Shown one piece after another: positions 35,785 to 49,000 of a stretch of 64,000 nt of DNA. Source of the stretch: Atriophallophorus winterbourni (lineage: Eukaryota > Platyhelminthes > Trematoda > Plagiorchiida > Microphallidae); the NCBI GenBank assembly GCA_013407085.1, contig JACCGJ010001353.1:1-64000 (forward strand). The letters are read 5' to 3'. The notes beneath the pieces were generated by a model. It was not told the DNA's origin and searched no databases. It worked only from the letters and a program-made list of their open reading frames with translations. Each line of letters opens with the position of its first letter. Within the stretch, counting starts at the first letter, position 1. Both the position numbers and the translations under genes were made by a program.

Positions 35785-35890
35785 TCGTGTGTTTCAGAAC
35801 ACGCGGATCATGATCATACTGTCCATACATGTTTCGTGAAAACTGTATAAAACCAGTAGTGGTGTGTGTTTGATAGAAAAGCAATGTTAA
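35785..35890 (+). repeat. Dispersed hammerhead-family repeat, degenerate copy
   Basis: GCGGATCATGATCATACTGTCC matches the 5' block (compare GCGGATCCTGATCCTGCTG at 30448). AAAACCAGTAGTGGTGTGTG matches the 3' block. The CTGATGA part has decayed to a TTTCGTGAAAA-like text. It directly precedes the CR1-like fragment's 5' side. Confidence 0.6.
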
Positions 35891-36840
35891 TATGAATCAG
35901 AAATTATGCTTTTGAGTTTAATGTATCCTTCGTCATCTGTCATTGACATGCGTAGCCACATTATGTGACGTGTTATTTGTAAGTCTGGCACGATGCAAAA
36001 TATAACAAATTGGCTAACATCAGGTTGCTTAGGACTAGGTATATAACTACAGAAATGGTAACGTGAATGAGACCGCAGTGTGCAAACGATTTCCCTTTGG
36101 TACCACCAGCAGTGAGTTTCGTACAGATTTACTAGTTCAGTATACCTCTTCAGTTGATTGCAGTTAGATTTTGCGGACTTGTGAAATGCCCCAGGAAAGC
36201 TTTGATGATTTTGATTGTACTTACGAGTTTTGGGGTATTATAAATGTTCACTGATTATAACAAGATTTAAAGTTGAATACACTTTTGATATCATCGAACA
36301 TGAGAACGTAGCGAAGAGGATAAACTCTAAACGTGTCAATGGTTGTAAAGCATGCAAATAACGATAGGTTGTTGAAGGTTTTCATTTTAGTTGCATCAAC
36401 ATGCGAATTGTGTTTGTTTTAGCCGCGAGTTGAAGTTGCCAACATTATCACAATTGGTTTGCATATTTCTAACCTTGTCTCACTGCCATAAATTTTCGCG
36501 ACTCGTACTATGTCTACTTGATGTGTCCAAACAGTGCAAACAGATCGTGTAATGCTTTTAACCGGAAAGCCTGCAAATGTGGCCATCTTGTTTCCCATTT
36601 TGTTTTGTGTTTGCATTGAAACATTCAAATAGAATCATCCCACGAGTTCGAACGTCGAAGAAGGAAACGATGTTTCGTACAACAAACTTCTCTGTCGCAT
36701 GAATCACGTGAATTCGCATGTCTGAGATTTTATTTTGTTTAAAAACTCCTATGTGAATGTATTTTTTTGATTTTTTGCATTCACAGAAGCAGTGGTGTTC
36801 CTAGTGAAGCAAATTTGAATCCTTTACTCTTTCGTGCAAG

Positions 36841-37058
36841 AATTGATGGACATAAACAAGAAACTTTACCCAACCGATGTTAGAAATCGACCCATGCAAC
36901 CGACGGACAAAGGCAGATATGTTTTGGATTCAAAACAACGACATTACAATTTCGCGAGGATATTCCGTCACCAGAGCGTCGATCTTCCCGGCTGTTTCTT
37001 CGCATGCTCACCAAGTCAAAATTCTGCCACATCTAAGCATGCCGGTTCCGCTGGAAAG
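36841..37058 (+). CDS. KIF26: Kinesin exon 1 of model (pre-motor)
   Basis: Acceptor ctctttcgtgcaag, donor AAAG/gtgaga. In this frame the exon ends AGSAGK and joins VKVIL in the next exon, matching the GGKVKVML-type junction of vertebrate KIF26. Another acceptor at 36786 would bring a stop into this frame. The ATG at 36846 may be internal, since family members have a longer region before the motor. Confidence 0.6.
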
Positions 37059-40000
37059 GTGAGATGTTTGTCAGTATAACATTTTCAGATGATTTCAGGT
37101 TTAATTTGTGAGCTATCGAATTACGTGTTAATTTAACGGTGCAATTTAACACTTACTTGTACATTGTACATTGTACATTGTCTGTCCATGAACACTGCCT
37201 CGATTAAGCGTATCTTGATCTCTGACACGTAGGCGTACACATGACTAAGGTTACACACAGCAATTAATTGGGAATTCATATTGTTCAATTTATCCGTGAA
37301 TATCAAGTTGTTTCTCACCGGTATTCGGGCTTCACGTAGCTCTCGCAAAACCGTACACTGAAGATCACTGCACGTTTTAGACACAAGACTAGAATATTGC
37401 CACTCACCGTTTCTGATCTTGCCGATACCAAGCCAGACCGAATAAAGTGCCAGAACACAGTTGTTGTTATTCAAACAAATTTTGTCCCAACTCGTGAGAC
37501 CAATATGTTTTCTTTCGATCGGTCCGTTGATATTTACTAGCATAACGACAAGACACACATTTGACTAGTCAGACACATTTCAGTCTGGTACTAATTCGCT
37601 AGCCCACATCATAGTTTTTTATTCTCAACACAATCATTTTACAGGTCAAAGTTATCCTCTGCATCAAACCTACTCCAGAAGAGTTCGCTTCGTCTATTAC
37701 AAAGTCGTTTGCCAATGGACCACTCGGACACTTTTTATCATCCAGTCAACCGTTAAGTTCACTTTCGAACGTTAAAACTCGGACTCACAAAAAATGTATC
37801 ACCATTCGTGGGCATGGAAATCAGGTTACTTTGTGGGATCAAACACCAATGCGGAAGAGAGCCCTCTCCTCGGCGGGCAAGTGCTATTCGTTTGATGGCG
37901 TACACAATGACGTGAACAAAATGGTAAGCTACGTATTCATGACATACCAAACATAATGTGGAGGTGCACTACATGCAAAAGCCCTATAACACAGTTACAT
38001 GATGAAACTGGGTAAACTAATGCAGCGATTTTAAACCATTAACGTCATTTCCAAATTCAGTAGCATTTCAACGATTGACACGCATTTTTGAAACGCACGC
38101 TTAGTTAAGCCATCCATATAAAATGATGGTTTCGAAGTGCCATCGTTGTTTGATTTCAAATGAAATATGTATTCGGCAGTTGCAAAGCACACCCCGTCGT
38201 TATTTAATCTGCTCATTTAAATTTGAAACGCGCACTGACCTTCAAATATAAATGGGCAGATTAAATAACGACATTGCGTGCTTCGGCGTGGAACTATTGC
38301 GATGTACAACTAAAGTTTTTCCGAACGATCACCATGCATAGTGAGCTGTAACCGTGAATACTGCAGTCTTACTGCCAGTCTACCTTCCCATTCTAAGCCA
38401 ACATACCCACATGCAGCCTGGCTTAATTATTTTGTGTATTTACTAAATATGGCTCATCTACATGAAGCGCGCAATACACTTGACGTTCTGTTCGACTATT
38501 GGCTCTGTAGCTGAAACATTATTTCACATTTCTGGCAAGTAACGTACCAAAGTACAAGGTTCCAATTATATGATGACTTAGGGTTGTAACAACATTGGGC
38601 TGGCAACACCGATAAAATATTGAAAAATATTGATTAATCATCCTTGAAGCGTTCTATGCTTCTCAACCCTCAATTATTAAGTGAACGACAAAAGATAAAA
38701 GACGAATTGTCAGACGTAAAATGTTCCCATTAAATCTTTTTGAAGTTTTTGAGTTGCACTACAGAGTTAAGGGCGTAAAAAAGCAACCCGTTTCAAATCA
38801 CTTGCGGAGAGAATCAAGATCATTTATGGAAAGTTCAATTTAGGAAACATTTGAAAATTTCGCATGTTCTATGCTATAATACACCATAAATACAACACTT
38901 GTCGATGACTTACAATAAATCGGACAAGTTTACTCGATCCGTTATTGACGGCAATGTGCAGGCAAAATGGTTTTAATGTTTTCTAGAAAACAGTTTACTT
39001 GGTATATCGAAGCGGGGAACAACCGTTTCATCATGACCGTTGCGTTTTTTTCAGACCGACCTCTGTTTGTTTGCCTTGACTGATACCATCAAAGCCGTGC
39101 TGCGGGGACAGGATTCGTGCGTTTTAACGCTGGGACATAAACAAACAGGTGAGCGACTCGCAGCGTCCGATTACTGGTTTAACATAATCATTGTTGTATT
39201 GCAGTGTTTTTAAAATCTTTATGCGCACTCTTCGGTACCGAGATTAAAGTGACCGAATTGAGTAGGTTTTCACGCGAGATGTGTTTCCATGTGGTGATGT
39301 GCTGGATGTTGTACTTGCCTAGCGAACGAAGGTTACTTAGTTGTGTCACGAAAAACCGATTTTTTTAATAAAAAAACTAAAGCAGATTAACACAACGGAT
39401 GATTTGTTATCATCTATCTTCTAGCTGGTTTCCTTATGCAGAAAGAGAGAGAATTTTCGCAGTGCCGAATTGGGAACAAGTATTTATTTTAGTTTCCTCT
39501 TCACTTAACGATGCCATTCATTTGTGTAGCAAAATTAGAAAACAGACTGACTTGATGGAAGCATATTACACTGGCTTCCAGAACGTCGTTATATCGAAGG
39601 CCCATCATTTCATTTGCACTAAGATGTCTTTACCAAATTAAGTTCTTACTGAACAGTTAGGGACAATTTATCTCATTGGTATACTTTGCATGTTACACAA
39701 ATATTTTAAAGTGTTATTTGTAAAAACATTATTCATGGGTTTTGGTTTTCAACATTAGTGTAAAGGTTAAATTTCGAATATCTTCTATTGCAGATCTCTC
39801 CTGCTTCTATGACCCTTTATCGGAAACTTTCCCATTTGAACCAGATAAGCTTGGGATGTATTTGTTAAAATGTGCAATAACAGATAGAGCAATAAGAGTC
39901 CTAACTGGTAGTCAGTACTCGAACCTCGGAAAATGTTTCAGCAGTTTAGCATTGGTATCCTATCGATTTAAATCTTCATTTACGTACGTCATCAAATGTG

Positions 40001-43000
40001 TATTAACCATGAAATATTTCCGACTTATTCAGGGAAGACTACCACCATGCTTGGAATGGATCAGCAATGGCAAAATGTGGGAGTTATACCTCGTGCAATC
40101 GCATGGCTTTATGGAGCACTGAATCAACAAAAAGAAAGCGAGGGTACAAGATTCGCGATTCGTGTTTCTGCGGTGGAAATCAGCGGTGCGGATGAGAAGT
40201 TCAAAGATTTATTGGCAAATGTGGCTTCAAACGGTAAGTCCCGGGGAGTTTCACGCAATGAACTGTTGACGCTTGTTCTGTTCGCGAAATAGAGTGCGAA
40301 TGTTTTCGTTTATTTTTGTTGGGTGAATAAGTCCTAGGAAAACCCCGACCTAATTTATCGTCGCAACTGAAACGGTGTTAAATGACCAAACTGACGGAGC
40401 TGCATTGATACAAATTCATCGCATGGATCAAAATCGTTGTGATGCCCAACGCCAACCTAACATCCATTCCTGTTCTTGATAACCGTGCTCACTCTAGTGC
40501 TAGTGAAATTAAAAACATACACCGACATCGAACGGAGGCTCCATATTCGCGTATATTTCTTTCACCTACGCCCCAAAACTGGTATGGTTTGCCAGTATAT
40601 ATTCAAGTGTAATCAAAGATACGTATAATTTATTTGATTTTTTGGACATGTTGCACCTTCTAAGATAGCTCAAAGTTCACTTAAATACTGGCTGGCCTGC
40701 CACAGTTACCAGGATGGGATTTTAATAGACTGATAACGTTTAACTATCAGTTAATAGCAAGTACCGTGTATTTGTAAATGAGGTGGCTGAGGGCTCACTA
40801 AGTTTAAAAGTAAACAGACTGTTAAATAGTCAATTTCTAAATTATTACCCGGGAGCTAAAATTCAGTAATCTTGACACAAGCTACTATCGCTTCTTATTA
40901 CTAACTTTCCTAATCCACATCGGTATATGAATATCTTGTAACCTCAACCAGAGCACATGCTCAGTCAGCAAGTAAAAATATTAGAGAGTTTTTTGCCCAA
41001 ACCTAACGGCGAAAACTCCGTACTTACCCGCATCCTGTTGCGTAATAATCAATCCGACGCTGAGCATGATTGCTTCGAGAAAATATTGAGCTCCTCGACA
41101 AGATTTATCATTGTTGAGCAAATTACCAGAAAATACCATTCCATGAACAACTGTCCAACCCTGAAATGCAAATGTTTTTATAACGTGCATGAGATGTGAC
41201 CTCACATTGACCATTGAAATACACACACCGAAAATCACCCTCTTACGCAATTAGTAAAGACTCGTGAGCTTATCCGAACATGCAATCATTCAATGGTTTT
41301 GACCATAATATGGATATGGGACGTAATGTTTGCTTAATATGTACCCATTTTTCTTTAAACACCTTGCTGGAAAAAACCATAAGGTCGGTTTTTAATGCGA
41401 TTTTGTAACCGAAGATCGATGGATTTTAGCCCCAGTATACATGGAATGTTGATGTACTTTTTAATCGATGCTCACGTTTATTCAGTGGATTTTTTAAGAT
41501 GATTGCTTTTCTACCAGTTCTGAGCTCTCAGTTATTCGTGTGAATATTAATAACTTATAAACTCCCGCAATCATCCCCAATGTACTGTTCTCTAACACAT
41601 TCATTAAGGTCGTCATTCTCCTTCATGAATGCTTAAAAATAAACGAAACAAATAAGTCAAAATCCTTTACTTGGTTTTTATTCCAGATGATATATGTTCA
41701 CCTCATCATCCGGCCAAAGTTACTCGCACGACAGACTGCTTAAACACCTCCGTCTCCGACTTAAACAGCAACAGAGCATTATCTGATGCATCGTTCTTCG
41801 TGAAGCAGTTTTCCATGCTAAATGAAGTTCGCGCCACCACTATGGAACGTGCCGCCGCTCTGTTGGACACTGCACTCACCAACAGAACAAGAATCACATC
41901 GGACAAGTCGGAAGGACTCTCTCACATGTTATTCACGTTACATGTTTATCAATGCCGCGTGGAGAGCAGTGATAGTGGGACAAATGGTAAGCTCATCAAG
42001 CCTCGAACCATAAGGCAGATTAAGATTTTTACACAAATGTTCCAGAGTATCTTGCATAATTTGGATTAGGTATATTGCAACGCCGATGTAAGTTTAAGAA
42101 TTCCCATTTTCTGGGAAAAACCTTTGAATAGAGCAAAGGATTTCCTTTTTGGTACTTCACATCAACCTCTACAATACATACATTGAGGAAATCGAAAATA
42201 TATCTGATCAATATCGAACAAGCGGGAATTCAATGTCACATGATATTAAATATATTGTTTCAGTGGTTGTTAGTGTTGTCCAAGGCAATAAAAGATCACG
42301 AAGAAGTCGATTTTCGACGAATAGGTTCTGTCTAAAAATTTCAATTTATGTCACGCCAGCAGTCTTGAGGATGCTCCCACTAAGTCTTCATAACACGTTG
42401 TAGGGAACAGTGTAAACTACTTAGAACGCATCCACAGATTTCGCTACGTAACCCGTGTAAAACAATGAGCTAGCATCGAAATAGCAGAGAGGATATCCTT
42501 TGCTCTAACTGAGTTGTGCTCTGGTTCTTGGACCAGTTAATTTCTCGCATGATAGTGTTCGTTCCATCGAGTATCCAGTATCGGAAAGAGGCTGATAATT
42601 TAATGTTCGGTCCATTTGCTCTGTTAATCGATAATGCTGGTAATTGGTCAATCGTCCGTTATCGACTTTTATGTCTCAGGTCACGTGAGGTCAAACCAGT
42701 TTGCTGAGCATGTGCAATCATATACGGGTGCATTGCGCACTGAGGTGGACGAAATCATGAGAAATATTGATTTTTCAAAAAGGTTTAACGGATGAATTTA
42801 TCATGACATAAACTCATGATTAATCTGAGTAAGTTTAAATGTAAGAGATGTGGGCAACAAACGATTAAGCACATTTATCGTCAGCAGGTTGAACAACATT
42901 AAAATCACAAGCTCCTAAAATTGAATTTCAATTTCTGCTTTTCAGTTTACGGTGGTCGAGCGAAGCTACAACTACTTGATTTGGGATGCGGACGCTATGG

Positions 43001-46000
43001 ACATGAAGGGCATTCCAGCTTCCCCATCAATACGGAATCCGAACCCTCAAAATTTATTTTAAAAAACCGTTTAGGATTTCGCGCTAATCCAAGTACTAAA
43101 AGTCTTTCAATCACGGGGATGGCTAGCGTGATACTGGCCTTGCTAACGGGGCAGCGTCATTTGCCTTACCGGGATTCGGTTCTGACGCATTTGCTAAAGG
43201 AAGCTTTGACCGGAAATCAAATGCAGCCATGTATTTTAGCTCATGTAGATTCGGAGTCACAATATTTCAAAGAAACCTCCCAGGTAGGTTTAGTTTTTTG
43301 TGCTAATTTCGCAAATAAATAATGATTTTACTTTAGGAAGCCTGTATTGATGTTTTTATCCAATGAATATAACACAATGACACCGCTTGTAATACACTCT
43401 GTTAGCACTAAACATCAAAAGTGTTCCCGAGACTGATGTATATTTAATGGAGTTGCTACAGAGCCATCGCATTTAATTGTTTTGTCTACTATCACGTCCA
43501 TCTTACTGGAAACAGTTTTGGGTCTTTTCGCATCCAGACTTTAGCATATCCGAGATAATTTAACTGTAGTTTCGACTTATAAACGTTGTATCATTTTAGT
43601 ACGTTTTCAAGATTTGCTGAACCCAATTTCATTACCTCCGTCTACTGATAAACAAAGGGTAGAAACCGGTAACGGATTGCAGGGCTTGTAAACGTTGTTA
43701 TTCGGTTAGCTAATTCCAGCTAGATACATTGCATGAATCGGACATTCTAAAGTTAGAACGTGTCAATAGTGGCTACAATGTTTAGCTACTCTAAGATACA
43801 ACCTACGACCGTTTTTGCGCTAATTGTACTTATTAGGTAGGTTCATCATCATTGGGTTTCGTGTACGCTAAACACCGTATGAATGGTAGCGAGAAGCACA
43901 ATTCTGTACCCATTATTGGCCGAAAAGTAGCACAATTAACCTCTTCTGATTACACTGAAGCATTATGCATATATTTGATTGCCTTCCTCGTTAAGAAATC
44001 TGTATATCTCCAACAATCACCGTTTTCGCACCATCGGATACGTAACGCAACTTTCTAAACTAATATCTTTGGTAGCGACGTAAATATCTAACATAGAAGT
44101 TACCTTACATAGACTTCGCTGGTTAGGGCACGTATTGCGAATGGAAAATCATCATTTTCCTACAGTGGATATGTTTGCGTCTCCTTACTAGGAATGACAG
44201 ACAGAGTCTGACTTGACAGATGAAGGCCTTGGCAGCATAACTAGCTGCAGTTGGTTCGACTCGTCTTCTAGTTTGAGGTCCGGAGGATGAGAATTCCCAA
44301 TGACTTATTGCTCTTGGTGGTATAGATAAAAATCGTGTACAGCGGCGGTCTTGCTCTCGGCATGTTTTTGGTGTGTTTGATTGATCTTTTACGTCGCAAA
44401 ATGGAGTAGCGAAGAAAGATTAATATGACGAATGATAGTGAAAGCCACAATTAAGCTGTTATGCGGATGTGGGCACCTCATCTCAGTTTAATTGTGCTCA
44501 CTCTATTATAGATTCCGTAGCTGTTTACGTCCTGCACTTTCCAATTCCTTCATAATTTTATTTCTAGTGATTGTGTGGCACTTAAGCAAACGGTATTTGC
44601 TACTGGCGTAGTACTGTCCATGATAATGGTAATGGCATGTACCATGTTGAATTTCATGCTGTTTGTAAGATAAATCTTACTCACATTTCCTGTCTGTATA
44701 TTGCTTGTTAAGCGCGCACCATATGAATTCTCCCCAATGGTCTCACGCATACATACTTCCACAAGCCAAAGCCGCTCATTTTCTCTTACATAAATATATA
44801 ATTAATTCAGTGATCTCTATTAAAATCCGTTTATAAACGAGAATGCATGCCTTGGTTACTTTGTAGATTGTTCAGCTGGTTTCCAAGATCAGCCGTCTTA
44901 GACGACGTAGGGTTGTTTCAAGCAATGCAACATTACCGTCAGCACATGACATGCAGATCGCCCTCAGTACACCTGAAAATATATCAAATTCCTTCAAAAC
45001 GGACTGCTCCAGACGACTGCAAAGTAAACGGAGATTGCGTGGCCCACGGCTCGGTCGATCGTCTTATAACAGCTCAACCTGTTCTGTCAATATGGATTTA
45101 GATTATTCTTCCAGCAGTGAGCAGTCATGCGACACAGTGATCTACATGGGTCAAGATCGCCGCAGTCAGAGTTTTACCACGGACCAACCACTGAAGCTTC
45201 ATTTGGCGAAATTAGGACCAAGAGGAACAGCAGACGGCAGTGTGGACTTGTCATCGTTTTCTACAGGACTTGCAAGTGACACCGAACCAAACTCATTTGT
45301 GATACCACCACGTGACCGCTCGGTAAGTTAGTGCGCTTTCTAGTTTGATTATAAATTCGAAAATGCATCGTTTAACTTATTGTTTCAAATAACAGAAGTC
45401 CAGTCGATCAAGCGATGAAGATAATTCAGCTGGATCACGTTCAGTAAAACGAATCATGCCACGTACCAATGCAACAGCTTGGCCACGCTCTATATCATCA
45501 AGTCAAAGAAGAAATATGCCCGACAAGTTGAATGAAACATGGATAGATGGGCCAGAAGCAAAGCGCTGTGAATCGCAGCCGAATGCCTCGGAAATGAATT
45601 GTATGACTGGGTACCCGTCCGCTCGAAATGAACCATCAGTTTGTGAAAATTATGCGGAGGTGAGGGAAATCAGTTTATTTGAAATCTGGAACATTTCAAT
45701 CTTGTAAAGCATGATGGTGAAATTTTATGGAGTGTTTAGTAACACACAGAATCTATTGAAAATCTAACTACCGCATAACGAGCTGTTGAAGTTGCATCTT
45801 TCAATAAATGTCTACATGCATCATGCAGATTTTATAAATTTTAATTAAATTGAATTTTAATTTTAATTATAAATTTTATAAATTACGAAGCATATGATAC
45901 TTTACTAGAAAACGTCCCGTGAACGAAAAGAGATCATACATTAAAGCTGGAAAAAGTAAACTTTATCTCTGATGAGTTGAATATTACTGTCGTTTTCACA

Positions 46001-49000
46001 CTTCACCTGATATGATAGACAGAGAAAAAGGTCATACAAGTATTGCTGTATTTTTCAATCTAAATATTAGCTGCGGAGCAACAATCGGTTTTGTTTTCGT
46101 GTTTATTGATAACATTAAATTCATTACCACACATTTCAATTGGAAATCAAAACGAAAATTACGATATCACGAAAATCTTTCGCTTTTTTCAGCACGCCGA
46201 TTGTTCGTCGGTGCACCAGAGCGTGTACGTACGGAATAGACCTGCGAACAAAACGGATTGTATCAACTACCCGGTTGATGTAAAATCAGATAATCATAAC
46301 ACCGCCCAGGGGAACCGTGCTTTATCAGATATTTCGGAACACACAGAAGAGGCGGACAATGTACACGATGGGAACACGATTCATTCTCCACCTGCAGATG
46401 GTTCAGTGTCACTGCACAATGCAACGAACTTCGATCCTCGGATATTCCTTGATTCAACGCGCAGTAAGTTTAAACAACTTATTTTATTGAACGGTAAAAT
46501 AATCGGGTACGGGTTACTGAATTCGTAGTAAGTAGCACTTGAAATAAAATAAAAAATACCAGAAAATCAGCATTCATTGACAAAATAGATTTGAATACAA
46601 CAAAATTTAACATTTTATTGACAACAGTTTATAATGCTTGTGCTTTCGCACTAGATAATAAATTTAAATCATTTAAACAGCAATATATTTTTAGCAATCC
46701 AGTTCAGGTTCTAATAATAATAATAAGATTAATTAAAAATTAACACGAATATCAAAAAGCAATTCGATTGAGCACACGAATGACGTTTGCCTGTTTAATG
46801 GCGTAAAATATGAGTAAAAAGTGACAAGTTTTTATCAATTCTGCGATAGTAGTGGTTTATTCTTTTATAAATCAATTACACAACTGTTTCTTTTCCCAAG
46901 GTAATTCCAGGTAATTCCATGTGGTCTAAAATAAGTTTAATTAGCAATAAGCAACAAGTAGTCAGAAATGAATGCTGAGAGAACTGAAAGATATGTGAGG
47001 ACATTAGTTTACATAGATTACAAATATTATAACAGCAAATGGTTTACTCATACGAAATATTTGAGTGGGTAATTTTCCAAGATATTGTGTTCCAGATACG
47101 CCTACAAAATAAAAATACGTTCCACAATTTAGGCATGAATGAGGTACCATCTGCATTTAATCGTGGTTACGAGAGTTTATTATGTCTCTGTGTGTGAAAA
47201 AAACTTGCGTAATGAATGGTTCGATGTATGTAGTTTTCTGTACAGCATTTCAATCTACCCTAATTCACCCAAGGGGACATTTGAACAAATTTAAATGAGT
47301 TTTCCTTTCTACACAAGCCTTGTTCTCCATGCAGTGGTTTACCTCTATTGATCGACGATAGAAACACTGCATTAGTTTGATATCCTTCCTGGGCCAAGGA
47401 ACCGACATTGAGAATTCGCGCATGATTTGTACGAATGTTTAGACACTGTTTGTTTTAATTGTGTTATTCAATCACTAAATAAATCTGTAGCACTCATTCA
47501 TAGCCTTTAGAATAAATTATTGGTGACAACCACTAACATAAATGAACTCAGAACCCTTTATTTCAAGAATGGTGATTTGGGTTTTAAATTATGGTTCATT
47601 TATCAATTAAATTTGAATCCTTACACGTATTCAATTTATTTTTGTATACACTTTCTATTTAGAATCGAGAATCGAGATTTTATGGTGAAAGAAAGCAATT
47701 GCTTTACATGTATCGTTAGATGACAGCGATAAAAATACACAGGATGCAATCGAAATTTCATTTAGGTGTTTGGCTTTTGTGGGTTCATATGAGGTCGACA
47801 CACAGAGCCGACAGTGGAGTGCTCTTTGATATAAGCATCCAGTTTCGATTTGAAATCACGGATCGCAGTAGCGTTCTTATTATCTTGTGGTAGTTATCCA
47901 GATATTTATCTGATAGTTTTACAGTTTGAGCCCTGCCGAGCTTGTCATCCACCCGAATTTCATACAAACATCGATGAAAAATAATTACTGACAATATTGA
48001 GACAAATAACCGCGGAAGCCTGTCGAGTAAGCGAAGAGACTATCACCCATATCTTTCCGTGCTAATAAAACTTGAAATATATGAATCTCTATACCGTAAT
48101 AAAGTGATAGCAATAATCACTAATTATTGGTTTCCACTGTTATTGACCACTCCTTATGGTATTTTATTCAGTGGCTACTAGGAATTTACCACTGATACCT
48201 GGAAAAGAGCGAGAACTCCCATCATATTCCCGGGAAAAGAATGCAGAGAACTTATATACGGAGAAAAACAAACAAATATCTTTTCCCCAGGTGAGAAATA
48301 GATGTTCTACTATGACCCATTTTGCGAAAATGCACGGTCCCTCTAAACGTTTTCATATCCACAGGGTAATATAAATTCCAATCGTTCCCAACACACGACA
48401 CCGCAATCCAATCAGACGAAACGAAATTACACGCGAAAAGTTCCATCTCCAGATTCGTTGGCCGATAAACTTATCGAATCATTGAAAGGAATTACCGACC
48501 TTCCTGAATGTCAAAGCCTCCGACGGAAACAACAGTGCAATCCACTATTGATGAAGTAAGCTTCTGATGGGAGCATGTATTTGCCTGCTTGTTTGTTCGG
48601 AAATGACTATCTTTTTATAGCTAGCAAATAGGTACTCTGTGTTGATGATTTATTGCAGTGTTGGTTGCTGTCCAAAGGAACACTTTTGAAATTGTCTGAA
48701 AGCCGCGTGTGTACCCCAACTCTATCTGTGGACATTCAGCTAATTAACAAGCGATGGGTATACTGAGACCTCTTTTGGAATCATTCATTTACATCTGATA
48801 TATTAGAAAACCTTTTGATGTTCGGCTTCTACGTCCGTCCCGCACGGATGTGCAATCGTGCAGTACTTTGTGCTGTGCGGCTAACACCGTTCTAAATTAA
48901 TTGGCCAGAGGTAGTGAGATGCATGCTGAAACAGGCTGGAGTCCCACTACCGTCTCCTGTTCTTTTTTCTTCCTCATATCTGTCTAGGCCTGGGCAACCT

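Noticed and set aside
36786..36840. Longer version of kinesin exon 1 using the acceptor at 36786
   Set aside because: In the frame required by the VKVIL junction this adds a TGA at 36816-36818, so the acceptor at 36840 fits better.
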